64,000 nt of DNA from Leptolyngbya sp. SIO1E4 (lineage in GTDB: Bacteria; Cyanobacteriota; Cyanobacteriia; Phormidesmidales; Phormidesmidaceae). How positions within the stretch are numbered: the first letter of the stretch is position 1; each line of letters begins with the position of its first letter. This document shows positions 9,600-17,376 of this stretch, one piece after another. A program made the translations under genes and the position numbers. The DNA lies in assembly GCA_010672825.2 (NCBI GenBank), contig JAAHFU020000001.1, positions 1,922,001 through 1,986,000 of the forward strand. The letters are read 5' to 3'. The notes beneath the pieces are model-generated. The model did not search any database. It was given only the letters and a program-made list of their open reading frames with translations, and was not told the DNA's origin.

Positions 9600-9870
9600 A
9601 CGGGCATTAACTTTTATGAAATTCTTTCGCGATCGCACTGTGGAAAAAGTGCGCTTCCGTGTGGAAAACATCTGATTTAGTCTCAGGATTTTTACAGTGA
9701 TTTGTGGAAAAGATTCGGTCTCTGTCAGGGTTGTGGAGAACAGGTCATTCTATCCCCAAGTTTTCCACAAGGCTGGGGACGCGAAATCGCTTGAATTTTG
9801 GGCGATCCCCACGTTCTCCACAATTTCCTCAAGGCTAACTACTACTCCTATAAAAAAATTTTGATTAGGA
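9600..9870. other. oriC: Putative replication origin (oriC) with six DnaA boxes
   Basis: Between dnaA and dnaN lie four perfect 9-mers TTTTCCACA: on the minus strand at 9639-9647, 9660-9668 and 9703-9711, and on the plus strand at 9761-9769. Two one-mismatch copies (TTCTCCACA) lie at 9732-9740 (minus) and 9814-9822 (plus). The first four sites face left and the last two face right, with an AT-rich stretch at 9844-9866 that could be the unwinding element. This arrangement is what bacterial oriC regions show; function here is inferred. Confidence 0.85.
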
Positions 9871-10006
9871 AGGTTCTTTCCTGCCCTGCAGTGAAATGGG
9901 GAAAATCCAGAATGGTACGATTGGCATCCGGTTAATATTGACGGTATCCCCCACAATATCTACACGCTTTGCTGACGTTGACGTTGACATCTGTCCGAGC
10001 ACCTCT

Positions 10007-11146
10007 ATGAAATTTGTTTGCCCCCAAAGTGATCTCAATACCCACTTGTCTTTAGTCAGCCGGGTGGTTCCCGCTCGTCCGAGTAAACCTGTTCTCAGCA
10101 ATGTTCTCATCAAGGTTGATGAAAGTCAGCAACAGGTAACGCTGATTGGATTTGATGAAACAATCGGGGTACAAACTGCATTTACAGCAACAGTTGAAGA
10201 GCCAGGCGAACTAACCCTCCCAGCTAAGTTGTTAGAAAGCATCGTGTCTCGCTTACCCGCTGAGGATATTGCTATTCAGGAAATTGAAGAAGATGCCGCA
10301 GTGACAATCACGTGTTCTTCTGGAGAGTATCAGGTGCGAGGGCTCAGCGCAGAAGACTATCCTTCTCTCCCCACTATTGAAGAAGGTCAGGCGGCCGAAC
10401 TCTCAACCGAGTCGCTTTTGGCGGGTTTGCGAGGGGCTCTGTTTGCAACCAGTGCCGATGAAACTAAGCAAGTACTCACCGGTGTTCATCTGATGAGCGA
10501 AACCGATACCCTAGAGTTTGCCGCAACCGATGGGCATCGATTGGCAGTCGTACAAACGACAGACGAATCTGGGGCAGCATCGCCAGATGCCGTCATGATG
10601 AATGTGACCGTGCCTGCTAAAGCACTACGAGAACTCGAAAAGATGTTGCAGGCATATCAATCTTCAGAGCCCATCTCGCTGAAGTTTGACAGAACTCAGG
10701 TAATTTTTGAGCTTGGCAATCAACGTCTGACAACGCGCTTGTTAGAGGGGCAATATCCTAACTACCGGCAACTTGTGCCTAAACAGTTTGAGCGGCAGGT
10801 GACGGTTGATCGTAAGCAGCTGGCTGATGCGCTAGAGCGCATTGCAGTCTTAGCAGACCAGAAAAACAATATTGTCAAACTATCTTTAGATCCCGATCAG
10901 CAATCGATGGCTATTTCTGTTGAGGCTCAAGAGATCGGCAGCGGCCGTGAAGTGGTTGCAGCACAGATCACAGGCGACCCTCTAGATATTGCTTTTAATG
11001 TGCGCTATCTGCTCGATGGTCTCAAGGCGTTGGGCACCAATGAAGTTCAGATGCAGTGTAATGCTGCAACGAGCCCGTCTGTAATCATTCCCCTGGGGGA
11101 ATTACAAATGACCTATCTGGTGATGCCAGTTCAAATTCGAGGGTAA
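10007..11146 (+). CDS. dnaN: DNA polymerase III beta subunit (sliding clamp)
   Basis: The product begins MKFVCPQSDLNTHLSLVSR and contains RPSKPVLSNVLI, ATDGHRLAVV and a C-terminal LGELQMTYLVMPVQIRG, all typical of the beta clamp. The clamp is a ring-shaped dimer that tethers DNA polymerase to DNA. At 379 residues it has the normal family length. An in-frame ATG at 9896 would add 37 residues unlike any clamp, so the start is placed at 10007. It lies directly right of the DnaA-box cluster, on the same strand as dnaA. Confidence 0.97.
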   Translation: MKFVCPQSDLNTHLSLVSRVVPARPSKPVLSNVLIKVDESQQQVTLIGFDETIGVQTAFTATVEEPGELTLPAKLLESIVSRLPAEDIAIQEIEEDAAVTITCSSGEYQVRGLSAEDYPSLPTIEEGQAAELSTESLLAGLRGALFATSADETKQVLTGVHLMSETDTLEFAATDGHRLAVVQTTDESGAASPDAVMMNVTVPAKALRELEKMLQAYQSSEPISLKFDRTQVIFELGNQRLTTRLLEGQYPNYRQLVPKQFERQVTVDRKQLADALERIAVLADQKNNIVKLSLDPDQQSMAISVEAQEIGSGREVVAAQITGDPLDIAFNVRYLLDGLKALGTNEVQMQCNAATSPSVIIPLGELQMTYLVMPVQIRG

Positions 11147-11325
11147 CTGACCCGTAACGGCGTAGCATCCGTGCAGCCCAATCAGCAGATTTGTCAAGGT
11201 AGGTAGCCCCCGCCTGTTACTCTTCTCAGCAGTCGGGTACTTTAAACGCGTTAGAAAGGCTATCCTTCTGTTCAAGAAAGATTTTGCCCAAATCGTGTTG
11301 AAAGTACCTCAGCGAGGTGAGTGCT

Positions 11326-11400
11326 ATGGATTTGGCAATTGCAGTGTTCGTTTTTGGAACGGTTTTGGTGCTCTTCACACGGGATGTCTTTGACAGTTAA
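11326..11400 (+). CDS. Small single-pass membrane peptide, 24 aa
   Basis: An ATG at 11326, with GAGGTG nine bases upstream, opens a 24-residue reading frame: one hydrophobic helix (LAIAVFVFGTVLVLF) followed by a short polar tail, TRDVFDS. The size and layout resemble small photosystem or cytochrome b6f subunits, but it matches none I know (PetN, PetL, PetG, PsbM, PsbT, PsaM). Its stop overlaps the end of the convergent perR gene by four bases. The good ribosome binding site and clean membrane helix favour a real gene. Function unknown. Confidence 0.55.
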   Translation: MDLAIAVFVFGTVLVLFTRDVFDS

Positions 11401-11843
11401 TCACTCTCCTCTGGATGCCGGAGGCCATAAAAATCAACGCGATATCCCGTAATCTTAGTTCCAGTTTGCGCTTCAATTTGCTGGATCAAGGATTCTGGTA
11501 GCTCGACTTGGACATCAATAATTTGTTGTGTATCCAGGCAGTTTACGTGGCTGTGGGCATCGCTAATATGACCGTATAGGCGGCCATCGGAGCGTTCAAT
11601 ACATTCGATAATGTCCTGCTCTGAAAGGGCCTCAAGATTTTGGTAGACCGAAGTGTGGCCAATGTCACACCCTTGACGGTTCAAGCGGTCATAAATCTCA
11701 CGGGCAGAGAGATGCTCTTTGACGTCCCAAAGCAGCTCAAGAATATAGCGACGTTGGCGACTCAGTCGCATACCCAGCGCTTGACACCGCGCTAAGGCAT
11801 CTTCTAAGGATCGAATAGGCTGAACTGCCGCAGGGCTTTGCAT
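11397..11843 (-). CDS. perR: Fur-family regulator, PerR/FurC type
   Basis: The 148-residue protein has the Fur winged-helix domain (MRLSRQRRYILELLW, SAREIYDRLN, GHTSVYQNLEALS) followed by a metal-binding and dimer domain with HSHVNCLDT. It lacks the usual CXXC zinc pairs of Fur, as in Anabaena FurC, which acts as PerR, a peroxide-responsive repressor. The close likeness through IRSLEDALARCQALGMRLSR supports this. Its role would be control of peroxide defence genes and probably its own gene. The promoter must lie in the roughly 320-base region upstream. It overlaps the small membrane peptide gene at the 3' ends. Confidence 0.85.
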   Translation of the reverse strand: MQSPAAVQPIRSLEDALARCQALGMRLSRQRRYILELLWDVKEHLSAREIYDRLNRQGCDIGHTSVYQNLEALSEQDIIECIERSDGRLYGHISDAHSHVNCLDTQQIIDVQVELPESLIQQIEAQTGTKITGYRVDFYGLRHPEESD

Positions 11844-12052
11844 GGGTGTCTACTCCAGACTGCCTACAAAGTTTGGAACCAGTCGATCTTGACTCGTGCT
11901 GGTTTTGAATGAGTTTGAGTATAGAAAGAAATGGGTCACTCATTGCAAGAAATTGCAGCCTTGCTATGAAGCCCATGCCCTTATCGCCATTGAACAAGTC
12001 TCTTACTCATACTCAGTACCACTTTAGCTTGTGCTGTAAAGTATCGTCTACC

Positions 12053-12074
12053 ACCCATCATTTGGATGATGGGT
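12053..12074. other. Perfect 9-bp hairpin between perR and the secreted protein gene
   Basis: ACCCATCAT at 12053-12061 pairs with ATGATGGGT at 12066-12074 across a four-base loop. It lies downstream of the minus-strand gene ending at 12167, so it may end that transcript. No clear T-run follows on the minus strand, so an intrinsic terminator is only possible. Confidence 0.45.
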
Positions 12075-12166
12075 TTGTCTAGCAAGCATGGCGACGCTAC
12101 TTTGGCTCTAAAGCTCAATGATGCTGACGCGTCTTGCCACGCGTGACAGGGATCTCAAAATAAACG

Positions 12167-13984
12167 CTAGGGCTGATTCAATAATGTCTCAACCTCGCCT
12201 GCTTCGGTTTTGTTCACAGGCGTCGCGTGAGTTTCTTGAGGGGTTAAGGGCAGGTGCGATGATGGAGAAAGCGGTGACGAGGCTGGGTTGCTGTCGGGGC
12301 GCTCCTGATTGATGGGTTGATGCACATTCGGGCTGGAGAAGGGGGCTATGGCAGCAGGTGCTATCTGCACAACCGCAGATGTTGACGATGCTGCTTTTGC
12401 GCGCGTTCTCTCCGGTGAGTGAGGGGTTGACTCTGCGGCAGAGAGAGGGGTATTCGCTGTGGTTTCTGAGGCCGGAACGGCGTCGATGTCCGGTGCTTTT
12501 GCCGGTAAGGTGGGGGTCGGCGTGATGGTTTCAGTGGGGGCTTGAAAGGCTGGCAGGAGAGACTGATCTTGGTTCGCTGAGGCCGATGCTGATCGCAGGT
12601 CAGTATTGGCCTCAGCAGGCTGAGTGGCCTCAGAAGACTGAGGAGCTTGCTTGGCCGAGTCTTGGGTCAGATCTAAGCCTGCGGCGAGTAGTGTTGCAGG
12701 TGCCTGCATGAGAAAATCATCGAACAATAGAGCGATCGCTTCCGGGGGTTCTGCGGTGTCTACATTTTCTGCAGGGGTATGGGTGGCGGCTGTAGAGACG
12801 TCTACTTCTGGTGGCAGGCTGGGTAAGGTTTTAACCGTCATTGCCCGGGCGATCGCGTTGGCCCGTCGCGATTGATCGCGGGAAATGGTGTGAATGTTGT
12901 TGCCTAAGCCAGGGGCATTCCACCGCTGAGTATCGGGATCTAAAAAAGAGCGGGTGCGGGCCCAAACGATGGCGTCTGGCCCGGTGATTCCAAGCTTATG
13001 AGCTTCGACGAGCCACTCGACATAGCCACCGCGATCAAGGGCGGCCATTGGTGCCTGGTTTGCCAGATCAATGCCGTTCAGAAGTTCTTCTAAAGATAAA
13101 TCCACCCCATTCGCTTGAGCTTTTTGTTTTAGGGACAGGGTCTGTGACCTTAAGCGATTAAGCTGGCGGGCATCGGCTTCTTCTGGAGTTTTAGCCTGGT
13201 GCTGATAAGAAAATGTCCCTAAGTTCCACACTCCGTTGCCAGGGTCTACGTGGCCAAAATAGGCAGGGGTTTTATGTCCTTCTGGTGTACGAGTCCCTTC
13301 TGCGCTGCCTACGGCCCGAGCGACCAGCGACTCTGTGCCCCCTGCAAACAATCGCGTCACCACCTCGGCAGTATCGATGGTTGCGACAGGTTCCTGGGCA
13401 GGCTGAGGAGTCACCATCGAAGTCGTAGGGATAATCTGAGGGGGAACCTCTAAATCAAACCCCAAGAGAATTTCATCAATAGGTTCTGCCGATAGGGGTG
13501 AGGGGGTTGTTGTCTGGCTTGGGGAAGTAGCTGCAGAGAAGGTAGAGGCGGGCTGTTTCGACGGTGCAGTCACCGGTGTTTTGATTGGGGGCGGGGCGGG
13601 AAGCGGTCTCTGGTCTGGAGTGTTGCGATCTCTTAACGCCAGGGCTTGCCCGCCCCCGTACACACCTGTCGGTAACGCGGTGTCGCTAGCGACAGGGGGG
13701 TAAAAAGCTGCAGGCGGTACGGGTAACGGCGCTGCATCTTCTGCAGAAGCCGGGGTGTCTGCAGGAGCCGAGGTGCCAGATGGGGCTGAATCAGGCGCTG
13801 CTGACTTAGGGGCTGCCGTTGTCGCTCGGGCGATCTCCGTTGAGGTCTGAGTGGCGGTGTCACCATCGTTAATAGGTTTGAGTTCAAAGGAAAGCCCCAG
13901 TTCCTCAGTGGCTTTAGCAGCAGGGCTCATGCCTAAAGTAAAGGCCAGGGTCCCCAGGGTTAAAAAGGTGCAGGACGGTTTCAT
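12167..13984 (-). CDS. Secreted protein with lysozyme-like core and Ala/Pro/Thr/Ser-rich flanks
   Basis: The 605-residue product starts with a signal peptide (MKPSCTFLTLGTLAFTLG, cleavage likely after AKA). Residues 30-200 and 395-600 are low-complexity, rich in Ala, Pro, Thr and Ser. The ordered core, about residues 205-375, contains AVGSAEGTRTPEG and HVDPGNGVWNLGTFSYQH, then helices with ARTRSFLDP and RDQSRRANAIARAM. The EGxR and AY...D...G spacing recalls lysozyme-like folds, and a peptidoglycan-related role is only inferred. It follows the lipoprotein gene by 40 bases and probably ends a minus-strand operon. Confidence 0.65.
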   Translation of the reverse strand: MKPSCTFLTLGTLAFTLGMSPAAKATEELGLSFELKPINDGDTATQTSTEIARATTAAPKSAAPDSAPSGTSAPADTPASAEDAAPLPVPPAAFYPPVASDTALPTGVYGGGQALALRDRNTPDQRPLPAPPPIKTPVTAPSKQPASTFSAATSPSQTTTPSPLSAEPIDEILLGFDLEVPPQIIPTTSMVTPQPAQEPVATIDTAEVVTRLFAGGTESLVARAVGSAEGTRTPEGHKTPAYFGHVDPGNGVWNLGTFSYQHQAKTPEEADARQLNRLRSQTLSLKQKAQANGVDLSLEELLNGIDLANQAPMAALDRGGYVEWLVEAHKLGITGPDAIVWARTRSFLDPDTQRWNAPGLGNNIHTISRDQSRRANAIARAMTVKTLPSLPPEVDVSTAATHTPAENVDTAEPPEAIALLFDDFLMQAPATLLAAGLDLTQDSAKQAPQSSEATQPAEANTDLRSASASANQDQSLLPAFQAPTETITPTPTLPAKAPDIDAVPASETTANTPLSAAESTPHSPERTRAKAASSTSAVVQIAPAAIAPFSSPNVHQPINQERPDSNPASSPLSPSSHLPLTPQETHATPVNKTEAGEVETLLNQP

Positions 13985-14024
13985 GGCAAAACAGGCTCAG
14001 GATGGCATCAACGGTCAAAATTTC

Positions 14025-14531
14025 TCAATACCGTTCGAGCGATCGCTCCAGTACATGGGTGGAAGGTTCAACGATGACCCAAGTTCCTTCAGGTTGGCGA
14101 CGCAGGGTAGCAAAGTGCAGAAAGTTGGCTTTTCCCATGGATTGGCCTGCTCGTATGGCTCCCAACTGCGGATTTCTGAGACCGCAGTAGCGAAAGAGAT
14201 AAGCAGGAACTTCTGGAGAGGAAAAAAAAATGCAACGGTCTCCTGAAGCCGCTAGCTCGATTTCACCTTGGAACGGAGCACTCACAGAGGCACCATTCAT
14301 CTGAATAGAGATATCGCCGAGGCTGGCGGCGACTAAAAATCCTTCAATGGTGTCTCCAGGGACGAGTTCCCAGGACTGCTGGAGGGCAATTCTGCGGGGA
14401 GTGGCGCTGGCCTGGTCACGGCAGCTTGTGAGTAGAACACTGGCAGCAAAGCTGACAGCAGCCAACAGGCCTGGCTTTAGCCAACGGTAGAGGGGTGGCA
14501 AGGCACGGCAGAGATGGCCGGGGTGGGTCAT
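14025..14531 (-). CDS. Putative lipoprotein, 168 aa
   Basis: From the ATG at 14531 the product has a hydrophobic signal ending in LLTSC, a good lipobox, so it is probably lipid-anchored after cleavage before Cys. The mature part is a beta-rich domain with PGDTIEGFLVAASLGDISI and QMNGASVSAPFQGEI. A longer reading from 14654 would overlap the preceding gene by 110 bases, so the shorter start is preferred; it lies 13 bases after that gene's stop. I do not recognise the family. It is most likely an envelope protein acting with its operon neighbours. Confidence 0.65.
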   Translation of the reverse strand: MTHPGHLCRALPPLYRWLKPGLLAAVSFAASVLLTSCRDQASATPRRIALQQSWELVPGDTIEGFLVAASLGDISIQMNGASVSAPFQGEIELAASGDRCIFFSSPEVPAYLFRYCGLRNPQLGAIRAGQSMGKANFLHFATLRRQPEGTWVIVEPSTHVLERSLERY

Positions 14532-14544
14532 AGCACCCCTGAGC

Positions 14545-14958
14545 CTATTCAAAATTGAAACGGTAACCGGCATACTCATCGTTCTCGTACAAGATGACCA
14601 ATCGCGTCTTGGGATCAAATTCGAGCGGATAGGCCTCTCGCTCTGCCTTGACACCAGAACGGACAGTTAAGCCTGCCAGGGTACAGTAAGGTTCTGCCAC
14701 AATTTGTCGAACACGCTCTTTAGAATCCCGCTCAGGGATGGTCAAGAGCTGGGCTAGCTGCCCGCGAGATAACGTTGCTTCTGTTTGAATGATTTCTTCA
14801 CAGGCATTGTCATGGGGCTGGCTTTGCGATCTCGATAACCACGATCGCATGTTTTGAAAATCGACGAGCACTAGAGCCGCTGCGATGATTACGCCACCGG
14901 CAACCAAAGATTTAGCTGGGGAATTAAATGGGGGGCGACGGGGAGATTGGGCAATCAT
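14545..14958 (-). CDS. Membrane-anchored hypothetical protein, 137 aa
   Basis: One N-terminal membrane helix (about residues 17-33, SLVAGGVIIAAALVLVD) is followed by a compact soluble domain with TLSRGQLAQLLTIPERDSKERVR, CTLAGLTVRSGV and DEYAGYRFNFE. Two cysteines (in NACEE and PYCTL) could form a disulfide in an oxidising compartment. It is the first gene of an apparent three-gene minus-strand group with a lipoprotein and a large secreted protein. The family is not recognised; an envelope role is inferred from the anchor and neighbours. Confidence 0.65.
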   Translation of the reverse strand: MIAQSPRRPPFNSPAKSLVAGGVIIAAALVLVDFQNMRSWLSRSQSQPHDNACEEIIQTEATLSRGQLAQLLTIPERDSKERVRQIVAEPYCTLAGLTVRSGVKAEREAYPLEFDPKTRLVILYENDEYAGYRFNFE

Positions 14959-15115
14959 GGCAATAGGCTCCTAGAAAGCAGAAAAATGGTGGTGAGGTGG
15001 GGTTTCCGGCAGACACGTTTGAGAGAACAGCTAGTCGAAGATTGGCTGGGTTAAAGGGACTCGAAAAAGACCTGGATAGCGCCTGACTTCCTTGTCAAGT
15101 TAAGGGCTGACGGCA

Positions 15116-16030
15116 CTAGAGCTGACCCCCTAAGGCGAGGCCAACCAACGCTAAGAACAGCCGAGTGACAAAAGCAATATCGGGACGAGGGGCCAATAGC
15201 AGGCGATACAACGCCAAGGCAACAGCCCCCACGGTGGCACCGACTAACCAAGGCCAAAGACCTGGCAGTGCAGCTAAGGCCAGTTCTAAGGCGAGGCGAC
15301 CAATGAGGCCTCCGCCCAGCCAAATCACAACGTCCAGGGGGGTCAGACGCGAGCGGGTCTCTAAGGTGCTGGTTAAGACTTGCCAGCAGGTCTCCACAGT
15401 TGCCAGTGGATCTTGGATCAGCGTCAGCCAGCCAGCGGGCCTGTGGGGACTGTGCTGTGATCGAGCCCGAGAGAATGACCGAATATCTTGGGCCGTTTGC
15501 GAGGCTTGGCGTTCGTCTTCGTATAAGTCAACAGCTACGTTGGTGAGCACGAGCTTGCCATGGTCATCCTGGGTGATTTGTGAAACCATGGGGGCTTGTA
15601 ATTCACAAAAGTGTTCAAATTCAAACCCAGAGGAGGCGGGCTGTTTACGTAGGCTCCAGGCTAAGCGGTCGGCACTGCGTTTGAAATTTTGAATGGCGAT
15701 CGCCTGCTTTTGGGCCAATTCATTAATCGCGATCGCTTCTTGTTGCAACCGCTGCCAGTGAAGATTGACCGTGGGTGGAATGGGAGCAGCCGCCGCTTCA
15801 GTCTCCTCCGGGCTAATGTGAGCCCCAACCTGATTAGAACGCTGTTGCAATGCCTGCACAGCGGCTGCAAGCTGGGTCTGACTGGCATGGGTTCGCGTGG
15901 GTTGCGTGATGGGGAGTTCCAGCGATCGAGGATGATCCCAAGGCGGTTCCGAGCCTTCTGGCTGAGATTCGCTAGTTCGCTTAAGCGTTTCCAGTCGCTC
16001 GCGAATAGGGGCAAGGTCTGATTTCTTCAT
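15116..16030 (-). CDS. Hypothetical protein with coiled coil and C-terminal membrane helices
   Basis: From the ATG at 16030 (MKKSDLAPIRERLETLKR) the product has about 304 residues. The first two thirds are hydrophilic, with a predicted coiled coil around LQQEAIAINELAQKQAIAIQ. The C-terminal 90 residues hold three or four hydrophobic segments (PLDVVIWLGGGLIGRLALEL, PGLWPWLVGATVGAVALAL, FVTRLFLALVGLALGG). An alternative start at 16063 adds 11 residues. Its promoter region carries a LexA-box-like palindrome at 16073-16086, which suggests SOS control. Function unknown. Confidence 0.6.
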   Translation of the reverse strand: MKKSDLAPIRERLETLKRTSESQPEGSEPPWDHPRSLELPITQPTRTHASQTQLAAAVQALQQRSNQVGAHISPEETEAAAAPIPPTVNLHWQRLQQEAIAINELAQKQAIAIQNFKRSADRLAWSLRKQPASSGFEFEHFCELQAPMVSQITQDDHGKLVLTNVAVDLYEDERQASQTAQDIRSFSRARSQHSPHRPAGWLTLIQDPLATVETCWQVLTSTLETRSRLTPLDVVIWLGGGLIGRLALELALAALPGLWPWLVGATVGAVALALYRLLLAPRPDIAFVTRLFLALVGLALGGQL

Positions 16031-16072
16031 AGGACTGACCAGGCAGAAGATATGAGGAGACAATATGCAATA

Positions 16073-16086
16073 AGTACAAGTGTACT
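16073..16086. promoter_or_regulatory. LexA-box-like palindrome
   Basis: AGTACAAGTGTACT at 16073-16086 fits the cyanobacterial LexA consensus RGTACNNNDGTWCB at every position. It lies 43 bases before the ATG at 16030 of the minus-strand hypothetical gene, where a repressor could block transcription. The match is seen in the sequence; that LexA binds here is inference. NtcA is less likely, because its site needs eight bases between GTA and TAC and here there are six. Confidence 0.55.
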
Positions 16087-16364
16087 AATTTTTAAGAGAA
16101 ATGCAATACATGTGCTGAAAAGCTTTGCAACATGGGTGTTGGCTGAGTTCCTATTAACCCGTGTTTAAGTGAGAAAACCCTGCGATAATCCCTCTGAAGG
16201 GGCGATTTGAAGGTGTTGATGGTGTCCTAAATCAGGAGACTCCATTCCCGATTTTTTCCCGATCAAGGTTTATTGTGCAAACAACGATCTCCTTGGCTTC
16301 TACAGGTTTCTGTCAGCCAGTTGCCATCTGAGGGTTCTCGATCTATCGCCATTTGAGGACGGCG

Positions 16365-17324
16365 ATGGTGCTAGTGGGCCTGGCAAAGTGTCTGCAACTG
16401 CCTGTGGCTCAAGTCCGAGGCATGTTCGTCTACAGTCTGATAAAGCCTCTGAAGCGAGTGGCCATTGCCGTTATGCTGAATCCCTTTCGGATCACCTCTC
16501 CTGATACCTATGGCATGATGCGCCGTCGATCAGGGGCATCTCAAGGATCTCCCGGTGTATCGCTGCCGGCCCGCTCCTGGCTGTATCACATCTTGATGGC
16601 GTTGATATTGGGCGGGCAAGTGCTAGTGCGCCTCTTGCGGGGGCGAGTCCGGCGCAGTCAGGTTATGGAGCATATGATTGCCGCTGGTCCCGGGGCACTG
16701 ACGCCGGTGCTGCTAACCAATTTGTTTGCGGGCATGATCTTTTCTATCCAGACGGCGCGGGAAATGGAGCGGTTTGGGGTGATTCATGCTTTAGGAGGCG
16801 CATTTGCCCTGGGGTTTTGTCGCGAGTTAGCTCCGATTTTGACGGCTGCTATTCTCGCAGGGCAGGTCGGTTCTGCCTTTGCCGCTGAAATCGGTGGCAT
16901 GAAAATTACAGAACAAATTGATGCGCTGAAGGTGCTGCGGACAGACCCGATTGACTATCTGGTGGTGCCCCGGGTTGTCGCTTGCTGTGTCATGTTGCCG
17001 GTCTTAACCATGCTGGGCTTAGTCCTGGGGGTAGGCGGTGGGTTATTGGCCGCTATCCAGTTCTACGGTGTTCAAGGATCTATCTTTTTAGAGTCTGTGC
17101 AGATGCTGTTAGAGCCCAGGGATCTCATGGCGGTGTTGCTAAAGTCAGTGATTTTTGGCGCCATGATTGCCTTGGCAGGCTGTGCCTGGGGGCTGACAAC
17201 CACCTGTAGCAAAGGGCTGGGGAGATCGGCGACTGCCGCGGTGGTGACCACCTGGGTTTCACTCTTTGTGGTGGATTTTTTCATTACGGTACTGCTGTTT
17301 CATGGCGTGCAGTTGAACTATTGA
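16365..17324 (+). CDS. MlaE/YrbE-type ABC transporter permease
   Basis: A permease with five or six membrane helices and the hallmarks of the MlaE family: RELAPILTAAILAGQVGSAF, EIGGMKITEQIDAL and TDPIDYLVVPRVVAC. MlaE permeases work with an ATPase and an MCE-domain protein to move lipids between inner and outer membranes; in plants and cyanobacteria the equivalent is the TGD1-type system. No ATPase or MCE gene is next to it here. The ATG at 16365 has GAGGAC six bases upstream. The N-terminal 80 residues before SWLYHILMALILGGQ are longer than in most relatives, so a later start is possible. Confidence 0.85.
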   Translation: MVLVGLAKCLQLPVAQVRGMFVYSLIKPLKRVAIAVMLNPFRITSPDTYGMMRRRSGASQGSPGVSLPARSWLYHILMALILGGQVLVRLLRGRVRRSQVMEHMIAAGPGALTPVLLTNLFAGMIFSIQTAREMERFGVIHALGGAFALGFCRELAPILTAAILAGQVGSAFAAEIGGMKITEQIDALKVLRTDPIDYLVVPRVVACCVMLPVLTMLGLVLGVGGGLLAAIQFYGVQGSIFLESVQMLLEPRDLMAVLLKSVIFGAMIALAGCAWGLTTTCSKGLGRSATAAVVTTWVSLFVVDFFITVLLFHGVQLNY

Positions 17325-17376
17325 GGCTCAGAGCTGGCATGTTTACTAGCGATTTGCCATCGACAGAATCGACGTT

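Noticed and set aside
9896-10006. Extended N-terminus for dnaN from an ATG at 9896
   Set aside because: The 37 extra residues resemble no clamp; the canonical start MKFVC lies at 10007, and the extra stretch is promoter DNA beside oriC.
12118-12312. 64-codon plus-strand frame at the end of the secreted protein gene
   Set aside because: It overlaps the minus-strand gene's low-complexity tail and shows no similarity.
15165-15692. 175-codon frame opposite the membrane gene
   Set aside because: Shadow of the minus-strand gene; Ser/Arg-rich with no motif.
16073-16086. NtcA site at the palindrome AGTACAAGTGTACT
   Set aside because: NtcA needs GTA-N8-TAC; the spacing here is six, which fits LexA better.
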